A DNA stretch of 64,000 nucleotides. Origin: Clitopilus passeckerianus. Lineage: Eukaryota; Basidiomycota; Agaricomycetes; Agaricales; Entolomataceae. The position numbers and the translations under genes were made by a program. The stretch is taken from the NCBI GenBank assembly GCA_944990035.1, contig CALYLX010000136.1:1256661-1320660 (forward strand). Reading direction: 5' to 3'. Positions 35,711 through 47,875 of this stretch are shown here, one piece after another. Under the pieces are notes generated by a model. That model made no database searches. It had not been told where the DNA came from and worked only from the letters and a program-made list of their open reading frames with translations. The first letter of the stretch is position 1; the number at the start of each line of letters is the position of its first letter.

Positions 35711-35898
35711 GCAGCACGTAATTGAATCGTTACGTAAAGTTCGCCTTCATGCACGTTGTCAATGCAAATGCAGGGTTCATCGAGCACGCTTTCTCCAAGA
35801 AATAAATGTATTGATTACAAGGGGTACAAGCCGAATTCTCGGCACCTCACAGAGCACGTCGTACAACAAAATTCCGCCCTTACAAAACCAGTACAATC

Positions 35899-36722
35899 CT
35901 AGATGACACCAGGAATTAAACGATATGGCACATGTGCCGCCCAGTTGTCCCACTGATCCCCAAATGTCTCTTTAAGAGCACGATCTTCCTTTGGCATGCG
36001 AATCATTAGCCCGGATCCGATGAACCCACTCAGGAGCAAGAAGACTCCGGTCGCTACTCGCCCCACAGTCGTGTCGAATATACCGCATTCTCGCGCCCAC
36101 GAGCCCTAGCGGAATGCCATCAACGAGACGCATATCATGAGAGAGATCTGTCAACTTACAGGCGAAGCATGCATGCACACCGTACCGGCTATGGTGAGGA
36201 TAGCACCTGTGTATCCAGGGTGTCGAACAACCGAGTATGGGCCAGACGTCACAAGGGTATGATCCTTGCGGATAACCATCTCAAACGTGAAGAATCGTCC
36301 CAAAGTGCGATAGCACTTCCAGCGTATGAAGCCTCCAAGCCCTGCGAGGAAAGCTCCAAAGAAGAATATCGGAGTGGGCTTAATATTGGCTGCGGTTCCG
36401 CGCCGGACCAGCCTGTCAAGCACCTTGTGGGCTATTTCCGATTTGTGCCAGTGATGTGCAGCGATGACTGCGCTCTCGGCGAGTGCAGCACCCCATGTAA
36501 TCAGCTATGGATAGGACGTTAGATGTTAGATGTATGTCACCAGCGCATCTCTAAGAGCCTCACCTTGACGCTGAACGGGAGTGATCGATGCTTCATCACC
36601 CCATTCTCCATCCTAGTCTTCATTTGCTTGTCCTCTTGGGAGGGGCGAGGAGTCGGAGGGGTAGCACCTACGTGCAGCCCGACGGCTGCAACCAAGATAC
36701 AAGGGATTCTGACCAGAGACAT
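35899..36722 (-). CDS. isoprenylcysteine carboxyl methyltransferase-like integral membrane protein
   Basis: Start MSLVRIPCILVAAVGLHVGA at 36722, a hydrophobic segment, then a basic loop. After an intron come membrane segments around TPIFFFGAFLAGLGGFIRWK and the conserved cofactor-binding block TSGPYSVVRHPGYTGAILTI, the RHPxYxG motif shared by ICMT and related phospholipid methyltransferases. The last exon reads GSWARECGIFDTTVGRVATG, then a membrane helix and MIRMPKEDRALKETFGDQWD, ending RLIPGVI. The E-D/E-xL-x-x-x-F-G-x-x-W end is also typical. True substrate is unknown: CaaX methyltransferases (Ste14) share this fold, and basidiomycetes carry several such paralogues. Three or more introns. 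Confidence 0.8.
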
Positions 36723-37511
36723 CCTGCAGGAGTTGGTGAAGGGGAAGGGGTGCGGGGAGTTTCCTCGTCCGACTTGTTTATCGAGACTGTCACCTTCACA
36801 TCGTGTTTTTATACGCTTTCAGCCAGTGCCAGGTTCGGTTTCTAGAGCGATGGATATCTCGGAGACACAACCAAATTCTGTCCGCATATTTTTGAAGCGA
36901 GGTACCAGATCAATCAGAATTTTTGCCGACGGAATAAGGTAGAAGATGAAAGGGAAGCGAGCCCCAGAAAGCAACCTTATGAACCGTCCAGTAGCTGGTC
37001 AGGGTTGAGAGTCTCATGAAAGGACTGGTAAGTCCATAAGAAGGATTGAAAGGGCGCAGCGTGCCCTCTTAGCGTCATTGCGGCGAGGAACGTGTCGAGG
37101 GTTCAAAGAAATAACCCATTGATCCTGTGTTACCTCGTGGTGACAGGCCCAGACGAAACCGCTTGATGTGGACACACAGGCCCAATAAATGACTGGTGAT
37201 AACTACATGAAAGGGAGAATTTGACTAATGAGATCTGAGAGCCTGTGGAACATGCGAGAGCATATGAGCCAATAATGCCAATCCTGGGCGCTTGTTTATT
37301 CGGAAGGCTATGAGAGGAGTAAGAATGACGGACCGGGGCCCGAACTCAACCCGATTTTCAGTTGTTCCTTGTTGGGGCACGATTGTGAAGGAATGGTAAT
37401 CGGACGTCGTTGCAAGGAATGTGCGTAGTACCAGATTATGATAATTATGCTAGTCCGACAGCAAATCTATAGGAGCCTTCGACTATACACTGATATGTTC
37501 CGTGTAGGAGC
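36723..37511. other. intergenic, no gene seen
   Basis: Almost 800 bp between the methyltransferase start and the OSCP stop, both on the minus strand. A 139-codon plus-strand frame (36523-36942) overlaps the methyltransferase N-terminus and has no motif. I see no tRNA cloverleaf or repeat. Confidence 0.45.
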
Positions 37512-38263
37512 TTAGACGGATTCTGTGGTGAGGGTTAGTAAAGTGTGCAAAGACAACATTGAAGCACGAACGTTGAAGAGCATTGTTAAGCTTAGTGACC
37601 TGGGATTGAACAGAGAGATCAATGGTCTTGTCACCGAAGTCGACAATGATTCCACCAAGGACGGAGGGGTTCACCTATTCCATACAAATGCCGTCAGCAA
37701 CATGACTCAAATGAGTAAGAGATCCCACTGCGTACTTTGTTGGAAATTTTGAGGACCTTAGCCTTCTGACCAGCCTGAGATTGCTTGAGCGAAGTCTCCA
37801 GACGTGTCAAGACGTCCTTTGCGAGGGGTGTTGCAGACGTGACGATGACGTTCAACTCTCCTCGATACTCCGCCACGAGTTCATTGAAACCCTCAATGAC
37901 GCCCTGCGTCTCTCCAAGGCGACCATTCTGAGAGAGAACGTTGAAAAGGTTCTTGGTGATCTCCGAGACGGGTTCCTTCTTTGCACCGGCTCCTTCCAAC
38001 TTGGTGAAAAATTGTGAGAGAGCATTCGACCTTTCTGTCGAGGAGAGAGTGGGGTTGGAAAGGAAAGAGCTGTTTTCAGGCTGGGTTTTAATGGAGCTGG
38101 AGATATTGTTCAACTCCGTGTGGACCTTTGTGAGAGTCTGTGGTGACTTGGCGAGTGCTGCACCATAAACGGCCTGCGAGTACTTGGTAGCAATGGCAGA
38201 CGCTGCACGACGTCCCAGGCCAGGAGCAGCGCGAACTGAGCGAGTGGTGGCGGAGAGTATCAT
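37512..38263 (-). CDS. ATP5: ATP synthase subunit 5 (oligomycin sensitivity-conferring protein)
   Basis: Peripheral-stalk subunit linking F1 to Fo of mitochondrial ATP synthase. Start MILSATTRSVRAAPGLGRRA at 38263 is an Arg-rich presequence. The body reads SAIATKYSQAVYGAALAKSP, KVHTELNNISSSIKTQPENS and ELVAEYRGELNVIVTSATPL; after an intron, NKVNPSVLGGIIVDFGDKTI followed by DLSVQSQVTKLNNALQ, the delta/OSCP C-terminal signature. The last intron can be read in two ways. A GTTCGT donor gives LNNALQQSV and a stop at 37512 in an 11-nt exon, which matches the usual OSCP end. A GTGCTT donor would extend to 37483. The first is preferred. A CACGTG box lies at 38344, about 80 bp upstream. Confidence 0.93.
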
Positions 38264-38759
38264 GGTTTACAGTTTTTATGAACGACAGCAACGACGGAGG
38301 AAGACCAGACCAAAGTGCAGAGTTCGGAGTCCGCCGGGTTGGGCACGTGACCGTATCGCTTAATGACATTGACCAAAGGAGATCGAACATCGGATCAACG
38401 GCGAGTGCGAGACACTGACTAAAATATGGGTGGAGTAAAGGAGCGCTGCGGTAAAACGTGCATTTGTCGGTCCACTGTTAGTCCTCGTTTCATCAGCCAG
38501 GCAGCCAGCAATACCCCTACCAGCCATATACAGGCTGTTTAACGCGTGGCTGCCAAGTTTCCTGCCAATACAACGACGTGGGGAGGCAAAGAACCCTTCG
38601 TCAATCTCTCAGTGACCGCAGTACAAAGAACAATAACATCGGCAAGGTACTCTTATCTGTTTTGGGCACAAAAGACTAGGGCGTCCGCTGAGTTTCCTAT
38701 AAGAGAGGCTTAGTTGAACCTAATCACTCCCCGACTGTGTCTACTTGTTTTTCCAACCT
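38264..38759. other. divergent promoter region, OSCP and TRP-like gene
   Basis: About 500 bp between two divergent starts, with a CACGTG box at 38344-38349 close to OSCP. No coding frame with recognisable motifs. Confidence 0.5.
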
Positions 38760-41132
38760 ATGTTCTTTCTCCTCGCCAGGCTGCGAGCTTGCACCTTCCT
38801 TCTTCTTCTCCTTTGCGTGGTTGGCCATGCACGCGAAGATTCACTATGTAAGTCATATTCACTCTTGGATTAGCTCTTGGGCTCACTCGCTATAGTCACT
38901 TCTTCCGTCACCTATTGCGAACCCCCAGAAACACTCCTTATCCAACGTTTCGAACTTGCATACTTTGCCAAGAATCAGTCCATCACATTCAACATTTCCG
39001 CAGCCAGTGTGGTGAGTTCCCCCAACGCATCGGACCAATTGCATGTCCACCCTCTAACCTCTTCGCTAGGAACCCAACGTCAATGTCACTGCCAATGTTC
39101 TCCTCAATGTTTATGGACTTCACCCCGTCAACGTCACTCTTGACCTGTGCTCCCTCTTCGGTGGAGCACTTTGCCCATTACCCATGTATAACTTCACTGG
39201 ATCAGACTCTATATCGCTGCCAAAGTCTCTTGGAGTCGCCGACCGGATTCCAGGGATAGCGTTCAAGATTCCAGATCTCGAGGGTGTTGCTCAACTGGTT
39301 TTAGCTGAGGTTGGCACCGGCAAGGTCAAAGCCTGTGTTCAGGCCACGCTTTCAAATGGCTGGTCTACCCATCAGCTCGCTGTTGAATGGGTAGCGGGAG
39401 GGGTAACAATTCTGGCTTCTCTCCTAGCCCTGTGGCATTCCTTTTCACCTGATTCAATTTTTACTTTCCGATTTTTGGAGCTCCTGTTTCTCTATCAATC
39501 GATAGCATCCACATCATTCCTTAACCTCAACTATCCATCAACTTACCGCGCCTTCACCCTCAACTTTGCTTGGGCTATGGGCCTAATTTCAGCATCTTCA
39601 CGTTCGTCGATCCAAGTCGCTATTGATAACATGCGCCACCTCACCGGAGGGAAGCTGGCGGACGCGACCTCTGAATCCGCCGTTGGCTATGTCAATCGCA
39701 AGCTTAGCCCCTACAATTTCCTCTTCGATGTCAATTCCAATACCCTTACAACGCCAGCTGCATTTAAGTCCTTCAAATCGCTAGCCACCGATGCTAGCTC
39801 CAGCGGAGTTCAGACAGTCACGACGAGCTCCTCCAATGTCCTTCAAGCCGGACTCCCCATCTACGTGAATTCGTTGCACATTGCGACAGCAAACACCTTC
39901 ACGACAGCTTTCCTAATCATGCTCATTTTGGTTGCAATACTTCTCGCCCTTGCTCTGTTAGGATATGGGATACTATTTATTCTGCGCCGACGGGGTATGA
40001 ACGGTGCCGAGAACTTCAACTACGTCGCATTCCTCAAATCATGGTCTATCCGACTTGTATGTGTTCTTTCCCGATTTTGACGTCACTCACGCTGATTTCA
40101 GTCTGCCTGTAGCTCTTATTCGTGTTTTCTCCGATGATGATATTCTCACTATACCAATGGACGTTGAAGGATTCGTGGCTAGCAGTGCTTCTTTCTGTCA
40201 TCACCTTCCTAGCTGTTACCAGCTATGCGCTTTACCTGGCCATCAACACTGTGCTGCGGGGACCGCGTTCAACCACCGAAGGCCTTTATGTCGATAAGGC
40301 GCAGCTACTCTCGAATGGCCCGCTCTACAATCAATATCGAGCTCCCTACTTTTTCTTCTTCATCCCTCTCCTCGTCGCCACATTCCTCAAAGCAATTTTT
40401 ATCGCCTTTGCAAGGGGGAACGGGGAGGCTCAAATTATCCTCGTAGTCATCCTCGAGGGATTGGTCCTCATTTCGCTCTTGGTATTCCGCCCCTTTAAAA
40501 CCCGAGGAGCCGACGCCTTCTCTAGCTTCTTAGCGATATCGCGGCTAGTCTGTTCTGGCCTCACCATTGCTTTCATCGAACGCCTCAACGTGGCGCCCAT
40601 ACCTCGTGTGGCCATTGGGCTAGTCATCGCAGTCATTGCCTCGGCGACTATCCTAGTCATGTATGTCAATCTCATAATCAACTCTGGCATTCATAGACTT
40701 TGGAGACGGGATGCGCCTTCATCTTCTCGTTCCTCGAGTACCTTGGTGCACGAAACAGAAAAAGGGTCGAACGAAAGTGACGATGGTTCTAAGGAAGGCG
40801 TCCACAGGCCGTATAACCCAACACCTCAGCAAAACATCCCTCTTGATCCCCAATATCTGCAGCCATATCCCGTTTCTCCGACTGTTTCCCCGACAACCAC
40901 CGGGCACCCCAGCGTAAACACTCGGGATTCTGGTACAATCACCATCGGATCCCTCCTTCCCCGTAGATGGTCCTTCACACCGCTCAGCTCTCCAACGCAA
41001 TCATCTCAAGCACATGAACCTGCATCCCCTCATTCACCACCTCATTCTCAAACGCACTCATACATAGATCCACGACTCTCTACAATCTCTTCGCATTCGG
41101 ACATTTCGCAATCACTCAATCACCGTCATTGA
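38760..41132 (+). CDS. fungal TRP/Flc-like membrane protein with N-terminal lumenal domain
   Basis: Start MFFLLARLRACTFLLLLLCV at 38760 is a clear signal peptide. Short exons encode a secreted-type domain with SVTYCEPPETLLIQRFELAY, a pattern of the ML-like domain in fungal TRP/Pkd2/Flc proteins. From 39184 the protein is polytopic: WVAGGVTILASLLALWHSF, a long loop with GGKLADATSESAVGYVNRKL, then about eight more membrane segments including TAFLIMLILVAILLALALLG, SVITFLAVTSYALYLAINTV and ISLLVFRPFKTRGADAFSSF. The C-terminal 140 residues are a cytoplasmic Ser/Pro/His-rich tail. Flc proteins have been linked to FAD transport into the ER, cell-wall integrity and calcium flux; which applies here is unknown. 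Introns near 38850, 39005 and 40060. Stop 41130-41132. Confidence 0.85.
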
Positions 41133-41310
41133 CCTAGAACTACCAAACTAAATAGACAACCACTACAAATGGAACCATTCTTCGCATTAGGTACTCGATT
41201 CGCTACTCTATCCACACTTAGTTGCTGTATATCGCAAGCATTGACTTTATCATATTTTTTCTTGTTTTGAAATGAATTCGATCAGTGATTTTTGCCTTTC
41301 TTGCACGTGA

Positions 41311-42063
41311 ATGCGCATCATGTTCAGGCTTTCCCGGAGCACATTGCCTCCTTGTCAATGTCGAAGGATTCCGTCCGTTCTGGCAACGCCTAGACGGTCA
41401 ATACAGCAGACGGTGCCAACTAGAGCCCCCAATCCTTATCCATTTCCGAAGAATGCTCGTCCTACGCCTCACCAAATCTTTCACCTTCCCCACAATGCCT
41501 CACAAAGCGACATAAAAGCCCGATGTTAGTCCCAGTCCTCTGCTTTGCATAGATTGTGTCGTTCTGATCCATCTTTCTGAATAGACTACGACCTCGTTCG
41601 TATATATCACCCCGACAAGGGCCACCAAGACCTTACACCGGAAGCAGCGCATGCACGCTTTCAGACCCTCACGGCTGCATATGATGCACTTCGGGGCAAG
41701 ACACCACTGAGTGCGGCTGGTGTCGCAACGGGTTTCCGAGCAAATGAAGCTCCGTCACCACAAACTACGACGGCATGGCGGGCACGAAGCCGGCGGGAAG
41801 CATTGTATTCTGGCGGAGACGACCGGTGGAAGGATCGGGTTATTTTGGCAGGAGTTATTGCAGTACGTGCTCAGTGGCTTTGATTCCTCATATCCTACTT
41901 ACTTGTTGGAAAGACTGTTGTTATTTTGGTGATCCAAACCTTCACAACGAGAAGGCAGGCCCTGGCTGAAGCCGTAGCTGCTCAGCGACGCAGTGCAGCC
42001 GCCAACCGAGGTCCAGCGCCCTCTGTCTCCACCGCCGATCCGGATAGCAGGCTCAGCGCGTAA
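41311..42063 (+). CDS. J-domain (DnaJ-like) protein, probably mitochondrial
   Basis: Start MRIMFRLSRSTLPPCQCRRI at 41311 (a second Met is three codons on). The N-terminus is rich in Arg, Ser and Pro and lacks acidic residues, so it looks like a mitochondrial presequence. After HQIFHLPHNASQSDIKARYY, split by an intron, comes DLVRIYHPDKGHQDLTPEAA with the HPD tripeptide needed to stimulate Hsp70. Then FQTLTAAYDALRGKTPLSAA and a short C-terminal part with a likely hydrophobic segment around VILAGVIA, interrupted by an intron, ending SVSTADPDSRLSA (stop 42061-42063). The J domain is less than usual in length before HPD because of the intron position. The Hsp70 partner is unknown. Confidence 0.8.
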
Positions 42064-42155
42064 CAGTGGCGAAAGGCTCGACCAACATTATCTTAGATGC
42101 CTTGTAATCATCCCCTAATAGTCCATGTATTGGCAAACTAAAGACTACGGAACAA

Positions 42156-43542
42156 CTAGAAGTAAAGTCCCACCCACCCGTCCGACTTGACAATCACCCT
42201 ATCATCACCTTGCTTGTTCCCTGCCCAATGTGTCCAGTCCTGCTTCTCGTCGCGGCTTTTGCGCGTTGTGGGTGTGAAGGATTGAAGGTCAACTGTGGTG
42301 AAACCTGGGGACTCCATTGACACTTTGCCTCCGAACTCAGCTTTCTTGTAATGCAGGTACATATCACTCTTGCCTGCAGAATGACGGCTCGAGATTGGTC
42401 GCTTAAAAACCTTGGAACTTAAATAGAAGATATCGGTTTGACCTGTTCCGGTATTCGTCCTAAGTATGGCCGGTTCGGGGCTGTCCATGTCTCTGGGTTC
42501 GGAAGGAATAATATGGAGATTGGTGATGCCACTAGCCCTGGTGGTGATTTGCGTTTCCTCAACCACAGCGACGTCCCCTACCATCCACCCGTGCCCTATC
42601 TCCAGCGTCGTCTTCTTGCCGCGGATACCGTCAGTCGGTAAGAGCATGTTTTGGGGGTCCCTCCGCTTCAAGTTAACGGAGAGGCTGTCCAGCTCGACAT
42701 TCGCATCGGGATCGAATTTAAGATGTGTCTTCGTGTAGGTGGCGATACGAAGGTTCTTCAGCGTTTGCGGGACATACATCTTGATGTCATACCGTATACA
42801 TGACTTGATTGCACGGGGTGTAGATATCTGGAATTGCCCCGCAATGGATTCCTTGGTGGCCGGTTCAGGTTCTCGGATATCGACCATCTTCAGGAGTGCA
42901 TTGTCTTCGGTGCGTATGGTCACCTCGTACTTGACATCGGTCGCGTCGGGGGCACCTTGGGCAATGACCAATGTTCCAATGGCCTCGCCGATTGTTTCAA
43001 ATGAATGGCTGGCCGAGGAAGCGTGGACGGGTATATTAAACGTAGCAGAGGATTTGAAAGGAGCCTCTCGACAAACGAGAGAAGTGCTGAAAGCAGGCAT
43101 ATCTTCCAGACCTGTCGGTGATCCCTGTAATTGGCGTTGTAGAACCAAGAACATAAACTCAAGGACTCTACTAACAATGAACGACCAGAAGAATATCTTC
43201 TTGGCAATGAGACCGAGTATGAGAATACCGGTAGCTTTCCAGAATAGACCACAGCTAGATATAAATATAAATTTTCATTCCTTAAAGGCCTGATTGACAT
43301 GACTTACTCGATCCCCATGCAAACGCAGCAGTTGGCCTTCCTCACGGGCCGCCTTCGATTCAAAAGTTCAATGTCAATTCTCGGCTCATTGTTACCAGAG
43401 GCATCACGTCGGGCATTCTCCACGCGTGCCTCCTGGACAGTCATGGTATGTTGGTCTGTGTAGACTCAAATCAACTGGCCGTATTCACTTTAACCAAGTA
43501 CTTACAATCATTCCAAGTTTCCCTCAGCTTCAGAGCAGCCAT
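42156..43542 (-). CDS. membrane-anchored protein of unknown function, tandem paralogue A
   Basis: Start MAALKLRETWND at 43542, intron, then an acidic linker with NEPRIDIELLNRRRP and a cysteine motif near ANCCVCMGI that could be palmitoylated. A hydrophobic segment (CGLFWKATGILILGL) is the likely membrane anchor. The rest is a beta-rich domain of about 320 residues: SPTGLEDMPAFSTSLVC, SHSFETIGEAIGTLVIAQGA, SCIRYDIKMYVPQTLKNLRI, HGWMVGDVAVVEETQITTRA and the ending DGWVGLYF. Homologous along its whole length to the gene immediately upstream (43875-45300). I recognise no domain of known function; such paired proteins appear to be basidiomycete-specific. Stop 42156-42158. Confidence 0.8.
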
Positions 43543-43874
43543 GATAGCACCTATTGTGGCAAGGTAGACCAGCCATGTGCGGTTTGCCTCTGAAGATACA
43601 TTCACCCCAATATTGGCCCCTGTCATGGTTGCGGTTAGTAGCTGAAAGCAATTTCACTTCGCGCTTGGAGAACGGCGATTGGTCTTTGGCATTGCCAACA
43701 GACACGCTGACCTTCGAACCGAGCTACTCGGACAGACGTCATCCAGGGATCTCGTTTCGGTTACTGACAACTGACAGTGTGTGGGATTTAATTTCCATGA
43801 TTCTATACAAGATTGCCTAATGCCCAACAGAATGGTAATTAAACGATAAGTTATTGTCCATGCAAAGTGAATAT

Positions 43875-45300
43875 CTAGAAGTAGAGCCCGGTCCAACCCC
43901 TCGAGCTGACGACAATCGAGTCACCACCATCCTTGTCCCCTCTCCAATGGGTCCACTCGGGAGTTTCACCACTAACTGGCTCGTTGTTCATGAACGGGGA
44001 GAGGCCAGATGCACTGAAGGACTTGGAATCCAACTGGACACGGCCATTAAATTCGGCCTCTTTGTATGTCAAGTATACATCGCCGTTCCTCGAGGACATG
44101 TGGGAGCTGGTGATAACACGCTTCCAAGCCTTGGAAGCAATGTAGAAAATGTCAGTCCTTCCAGCACCGGTGACGGTACTCAAGTTGGCAGATTCGGGGT
44201 TGGATCCATCAAGAGGCTCCCAAGGGTGGACACGGATGTTAGCGACACCATCGCCTCGCTGGGTTTGGATTTTGCTCTCCTCGACAATTGCGACGTCTCC
44301 CACAATCCAGCCACGGGTAACTTCAAGGGACATGGCCTTCCCGCGAATGCCGGTAGTTGGGAGGATCATGTTCTCTGGGTCCGTCTTGTACATTGTAACG
44401 TAGAATGAATCGAGGTCGACGTTAGCGTTAGCGTCAAATTGAACGTGCATCTTGGCATGTGAAGCGACATGCAATCTCTTGAGGGTCGAAGGAATGTACA
44501 TCTTGATATCGTAGCGCATGCAAACCTTGATAGGGGTGGGGGTGGTAATGCGCAACTGGTCAACAGTGGGATTGCCGGGTACGGGGTAGTGAATGTCGAC
44601 GAAATTGAGTAGGGACTCGTCCTCAGTACGAAGAGTCATTTCATACTTGACGTCCGTCGCATCTGCGTCACCCTGAGCGATGATGAAGGTTCCAACTGCG
44701 TCGCCTTTGATGTCAAAAGTGTGGCTTGAATGTTCACTGAGAGGAACAGTAAAGACAGTGGTCGATTGGTTATAAAGGTAAGGAGCGTTTTTGCAGCCCA
44801 GAGAGCTGCTGAAAGCTGGCATGCCTTCAAGGCCGGTGGGTGCATCCTACGTGGAAATAGATAAGCCCCAGCTCTGAGCGCAGATGTGAATAAATGGCGT
44901 ACAGTAACAGCCCACCGGATGAGTTTGATGGCATTCCATATTGCCACCCCGAGAAGGACGATACCAAATGCCTTCCAGAAGAGTCCGCAGCTGGATGAAT
45001 AGTTCAATAATCTGAACATGAATCCCTGGTTACTACGTACTCGATTCCGCAGCACATGCAGCAGCTCTTCTTTTTCTTGGGACGAACATTGGTCGGCAGT
45101 TCGGTGTCCAGCAAAGCAATGCGGGCTTCATCTTCACCAGCAGCATCCCGAAAAGGCGAAGTCAAGGCCACACGACCTTCCTCTTCATCAGTCGAAACCG
45201 CCTTGTCTACACGCATGCCCCATCAGCCAGAGATAAATACTCTGGATAGAGACGATTACTCACACTCATCCCACTTCTCTTTCAGTTTGAGGGCGGCCAT
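43875..45300 (-). CDS. membrane-anchored protein of unknown function, tandem paralogue B
   Basis: Start MAALKLKEKWDE at 45300, nearly identical in form to paralogue A. Then an acidic linker (DKAVSTDEEEGRVALTSPFR), a basic-Cys motif (KKKSCCMCCGIE) and a membrane segment (CGLFWKAFGIVLLGVAIWNA). The beta-rich domain begins APTGLEGMPAFSSSLGCKNA and includes SSHTFDIKGDAVGTFIIAQG, CMRYDIKMYIPSTLKRLHVA, RGWIVGDVAIVEESKIQTQR and the ending SRGWTGLYF. Exon boundaries match those of paralogue A, so the pair arose by tandem duplication. Conservation is strongest in the beta domain and its two ends. Function unknown. Confidence 0.82.
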
Positions 45301-45665
45301 GACTGCTCCCACCATTCCAAAGAACGAGAGTCCATTACGAGCAGGCTGTAAAGGCATGGTGAATCAAGGGGGAATAGAGTGTACCTGCTTGCGGAATGAC
45401 CCTCTGGGTTTTATCTCCATCATGGTCTTGTTCACACCAGGGACCGTGGCTGACGCGCTCTGACGGCTGGCTACGTTATGCGAAGGCGTTTCAATCCCGA
45501 CTCAAAGGATCATTGCGAGGCACAAAGGACATACATGCCCCAGGCACCGCGTTTCGCGATGAAAACGGTCGAACGGTAATCTGTGGTAATCCGTAAAGCC
45601 TCAGAAGTACACATTCATTGTTGTGGCAAATACAACGGTCAATAGTCATAACGTATACGGAGTAT

Positions 45666-47484
45666 CTAGGCCAAAGTTCCCTAGACAGCTTTTTAGGATA
45701 CAATTAAAGATTTGGACAAATATGCCACTTACCATAGGGTCCCAGGGAGGCAGAACAACCTTCTCGCCAGAATTGAACACATCGACCAACTCCTTAGGTG
45801 CAAAGGCCTTCGGAACAACCACCTGGTATACAAATCTATAAATGGCGTCAGCGCTCGAAAAGCGGACCCGAAGCTCTTTGAAATATACTCACTGCTCGAA
45901 CCAGCGATCAGTCATGACAAAGTATCCATCCTTGCCGGCATCTTTGCCCCACGAGTTTTCGACCTTGTACCGCACGGGTTTCCCGTTGTCATCAAGGTGA
46001 ACACCTGAAATTACCATGGCGTGAGTCATTGCAGACTCATTCACACGCAGACGATCTGCTTTCGTGAGACCAAGAGTGATGTCGAAGGCATTCTGAATGG
46101 AGAGGGCATTACTTCACTAACATAGGTCTGAGGGTAACCAAAGAAATATACCTCATATTCAAACAAAGCGGTATCCATGATACCGCCAGCGTTCTCGGAG
46201 AACTTGCCAACATCACAGCCAAAGAAGACCGGATGGCCTGCTTTGATCATCTGCACGCAGTTGGCTGAGTTAGATAGTGTTTATTGATGGCATATGGGTA
46301 TCATTACCTTGATCACGGCGTTCTTCATGTTCTCAATCTCGGTGTTGACATCTACAGATCAAGTTAGTAAACTTTTGAGATGGAACGCTGAACAAGCTTA
46401 CATAGAACAGGTCGAGCGCCCCAGATGTTGCCCAACTTGTCAACAGTGTAAAGCTTGGAGTACCCATTACGGGGATCGTTAATCAGGGAGAACGAATCCG
46501 AGACTGGGTATGGTTTGGTCGCGAACTGTTTGGCGAATTCCAACGGCGTTCCTTCCCATTTGCCGACCTTGTCATCCTTATCGATGTACTCCCAGACAAA
46601 CGTCTTGTCGGCGCTAGGAGGAACGCCCAGGGTGGCGGTCATGATGGTATAAATCTCCTTTACAAGGCCCTCCTTCTTGGAGCGCAGAGTCGACAGGGCA
46701 ACCGCCTCCGGGACAGAAGAGGCCTTCAATGAAGATGCCAATCTCCTCAATACCAAAGAGTGCTCGCGGAGCTTGGTCTTAATAAGGGCGTTCAAAGGGC
46801 TGGAGAGGGAAGAGTGGAAAGACTCGGGATAGACGGTCTGGGGAACGATACCGTAGTGCTCGATAAGGTTGACAGCCATGTCCCATTGACCACCATCGCT
46901 GATGAGGTCATCAGAAAGATGATTGACCAACCTATCCTCGATGGGAAGGTCGGCATTCTCGATGGAGAGCTCGAGGAAATAATTGGCCTTGTTGAGCTTG
47001 TCCCAGAAGAACAGGTAGGACTGGAATCGGAGGAATACGGCGTCAGCGCTAGGGAACTAAAGCGAACAATAAATTATACCTGAGATAGTTGGAAGTCTGA
47101 GAGCTTCAATGTCTTCATGATGTTGTATCTGAGGACATTGGTGGTAGCAAATAGCCAACATCTGCCACTGCTCTTCTGGTTGGTCACAGGCCCAGTCTTG
47201 AAGTCGACGACGTGGTTGAAGACGTGAGCGTCGTCAATGCGTGCAGCGCGCGACGCCAATGCTTGGCGGATGTCCGAATGAGATAGGATTGTCCTAGCCA
47301 GCTGCACTTTGGGATTCGCAGCAAGATCTCCCTCCCAGGAACCCAACACCTGAGCAGTCAGAGCTCCGCTGGAGGAAAGCGGAGAAGAAAGCTGAAGCGA
47401 GGACATAGCAGTGACAGCGTCAATGTATTTCTCGTCGACAACTTCCTGGGAAGCGTCAGTAGGCTTGGAAGGCTGGGAACCCAT
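45666..47484 (-). CDS. LAP3: bleomycin hydrolase, cysteine aminopeptidase
   Basis: Papain-like cytosolic aminopeptidase of family C1B; it forms a hexameric barrel and inactivates bleomycin and homocysteine thiolactone. Start MGSQPSKPTDASQEVVDEKY at 47484. The nucleophile is in TNQKSSGRCWLFATTNVLRY, the His in NESAMTHAMVISGVHLDDNG, and the Asn in YKVENSWGKDAGKDGYFVMT. Between them are ISDGGQWDMAVNLIEHYGIV and GHPVFFGCDVGKFSENAGGI, all family hallmarks. The penultimate exon ends WDPM and a 15-nt last exon (45666-45680) adds GTLA, matching the conserved C-terminus that sits in the active site of yeast Lap3 and is trimmed there. About eight introns. N-terminal MGS could be myristoylated; not shown. 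Confidence 0.96.
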
Positions 47485-47875
47485 AGTTCTGTCCGAGGTT
47501 GTTATGGTAGGAGTCAGAGATGTGTACCGGCACAGTTGGCCTGTCCGCTGCGGTTCCCCTATCTCGCTTTATGAGCAGTGATAAGCCCCGTGTCGCGTGT
47601 TTGACAGACCATATGGACGGCATATTGATCCGCAATAACCATAGTCCCTGCGCCTCCCCCGCCAAAACTTACAAAAAGGGCTCTCAGCACCCAGCTGGTT
47701 CTGTTCATGGAGGTAAAGAGGAAATCAGGGCAGATCTGCGAACTCTTACCGAAACAAACGCCTCTCGTTTTCTCAGGCTTCAATTACAGTGCTTAGCTCA
47801 AGTAAGATGGTACAACAAACAAGGATACAGTGGAAGGTTTGCCACAAAAACCTTCCGACCATGTTTTTACGGTGA
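47485..47875. other. intergenic, no gene seen
   Basis: About 390 bp between bleomycin hydrolase and the SmD1 stop. Frames on both strands here are short and carry no motif. Confidence 0.5.

Noticed and set aside
36523..36942. 139-codon plus-strand frame
   Set aside because: Overlaps the methyltransferase N-terminus on the other strand and has no motif.
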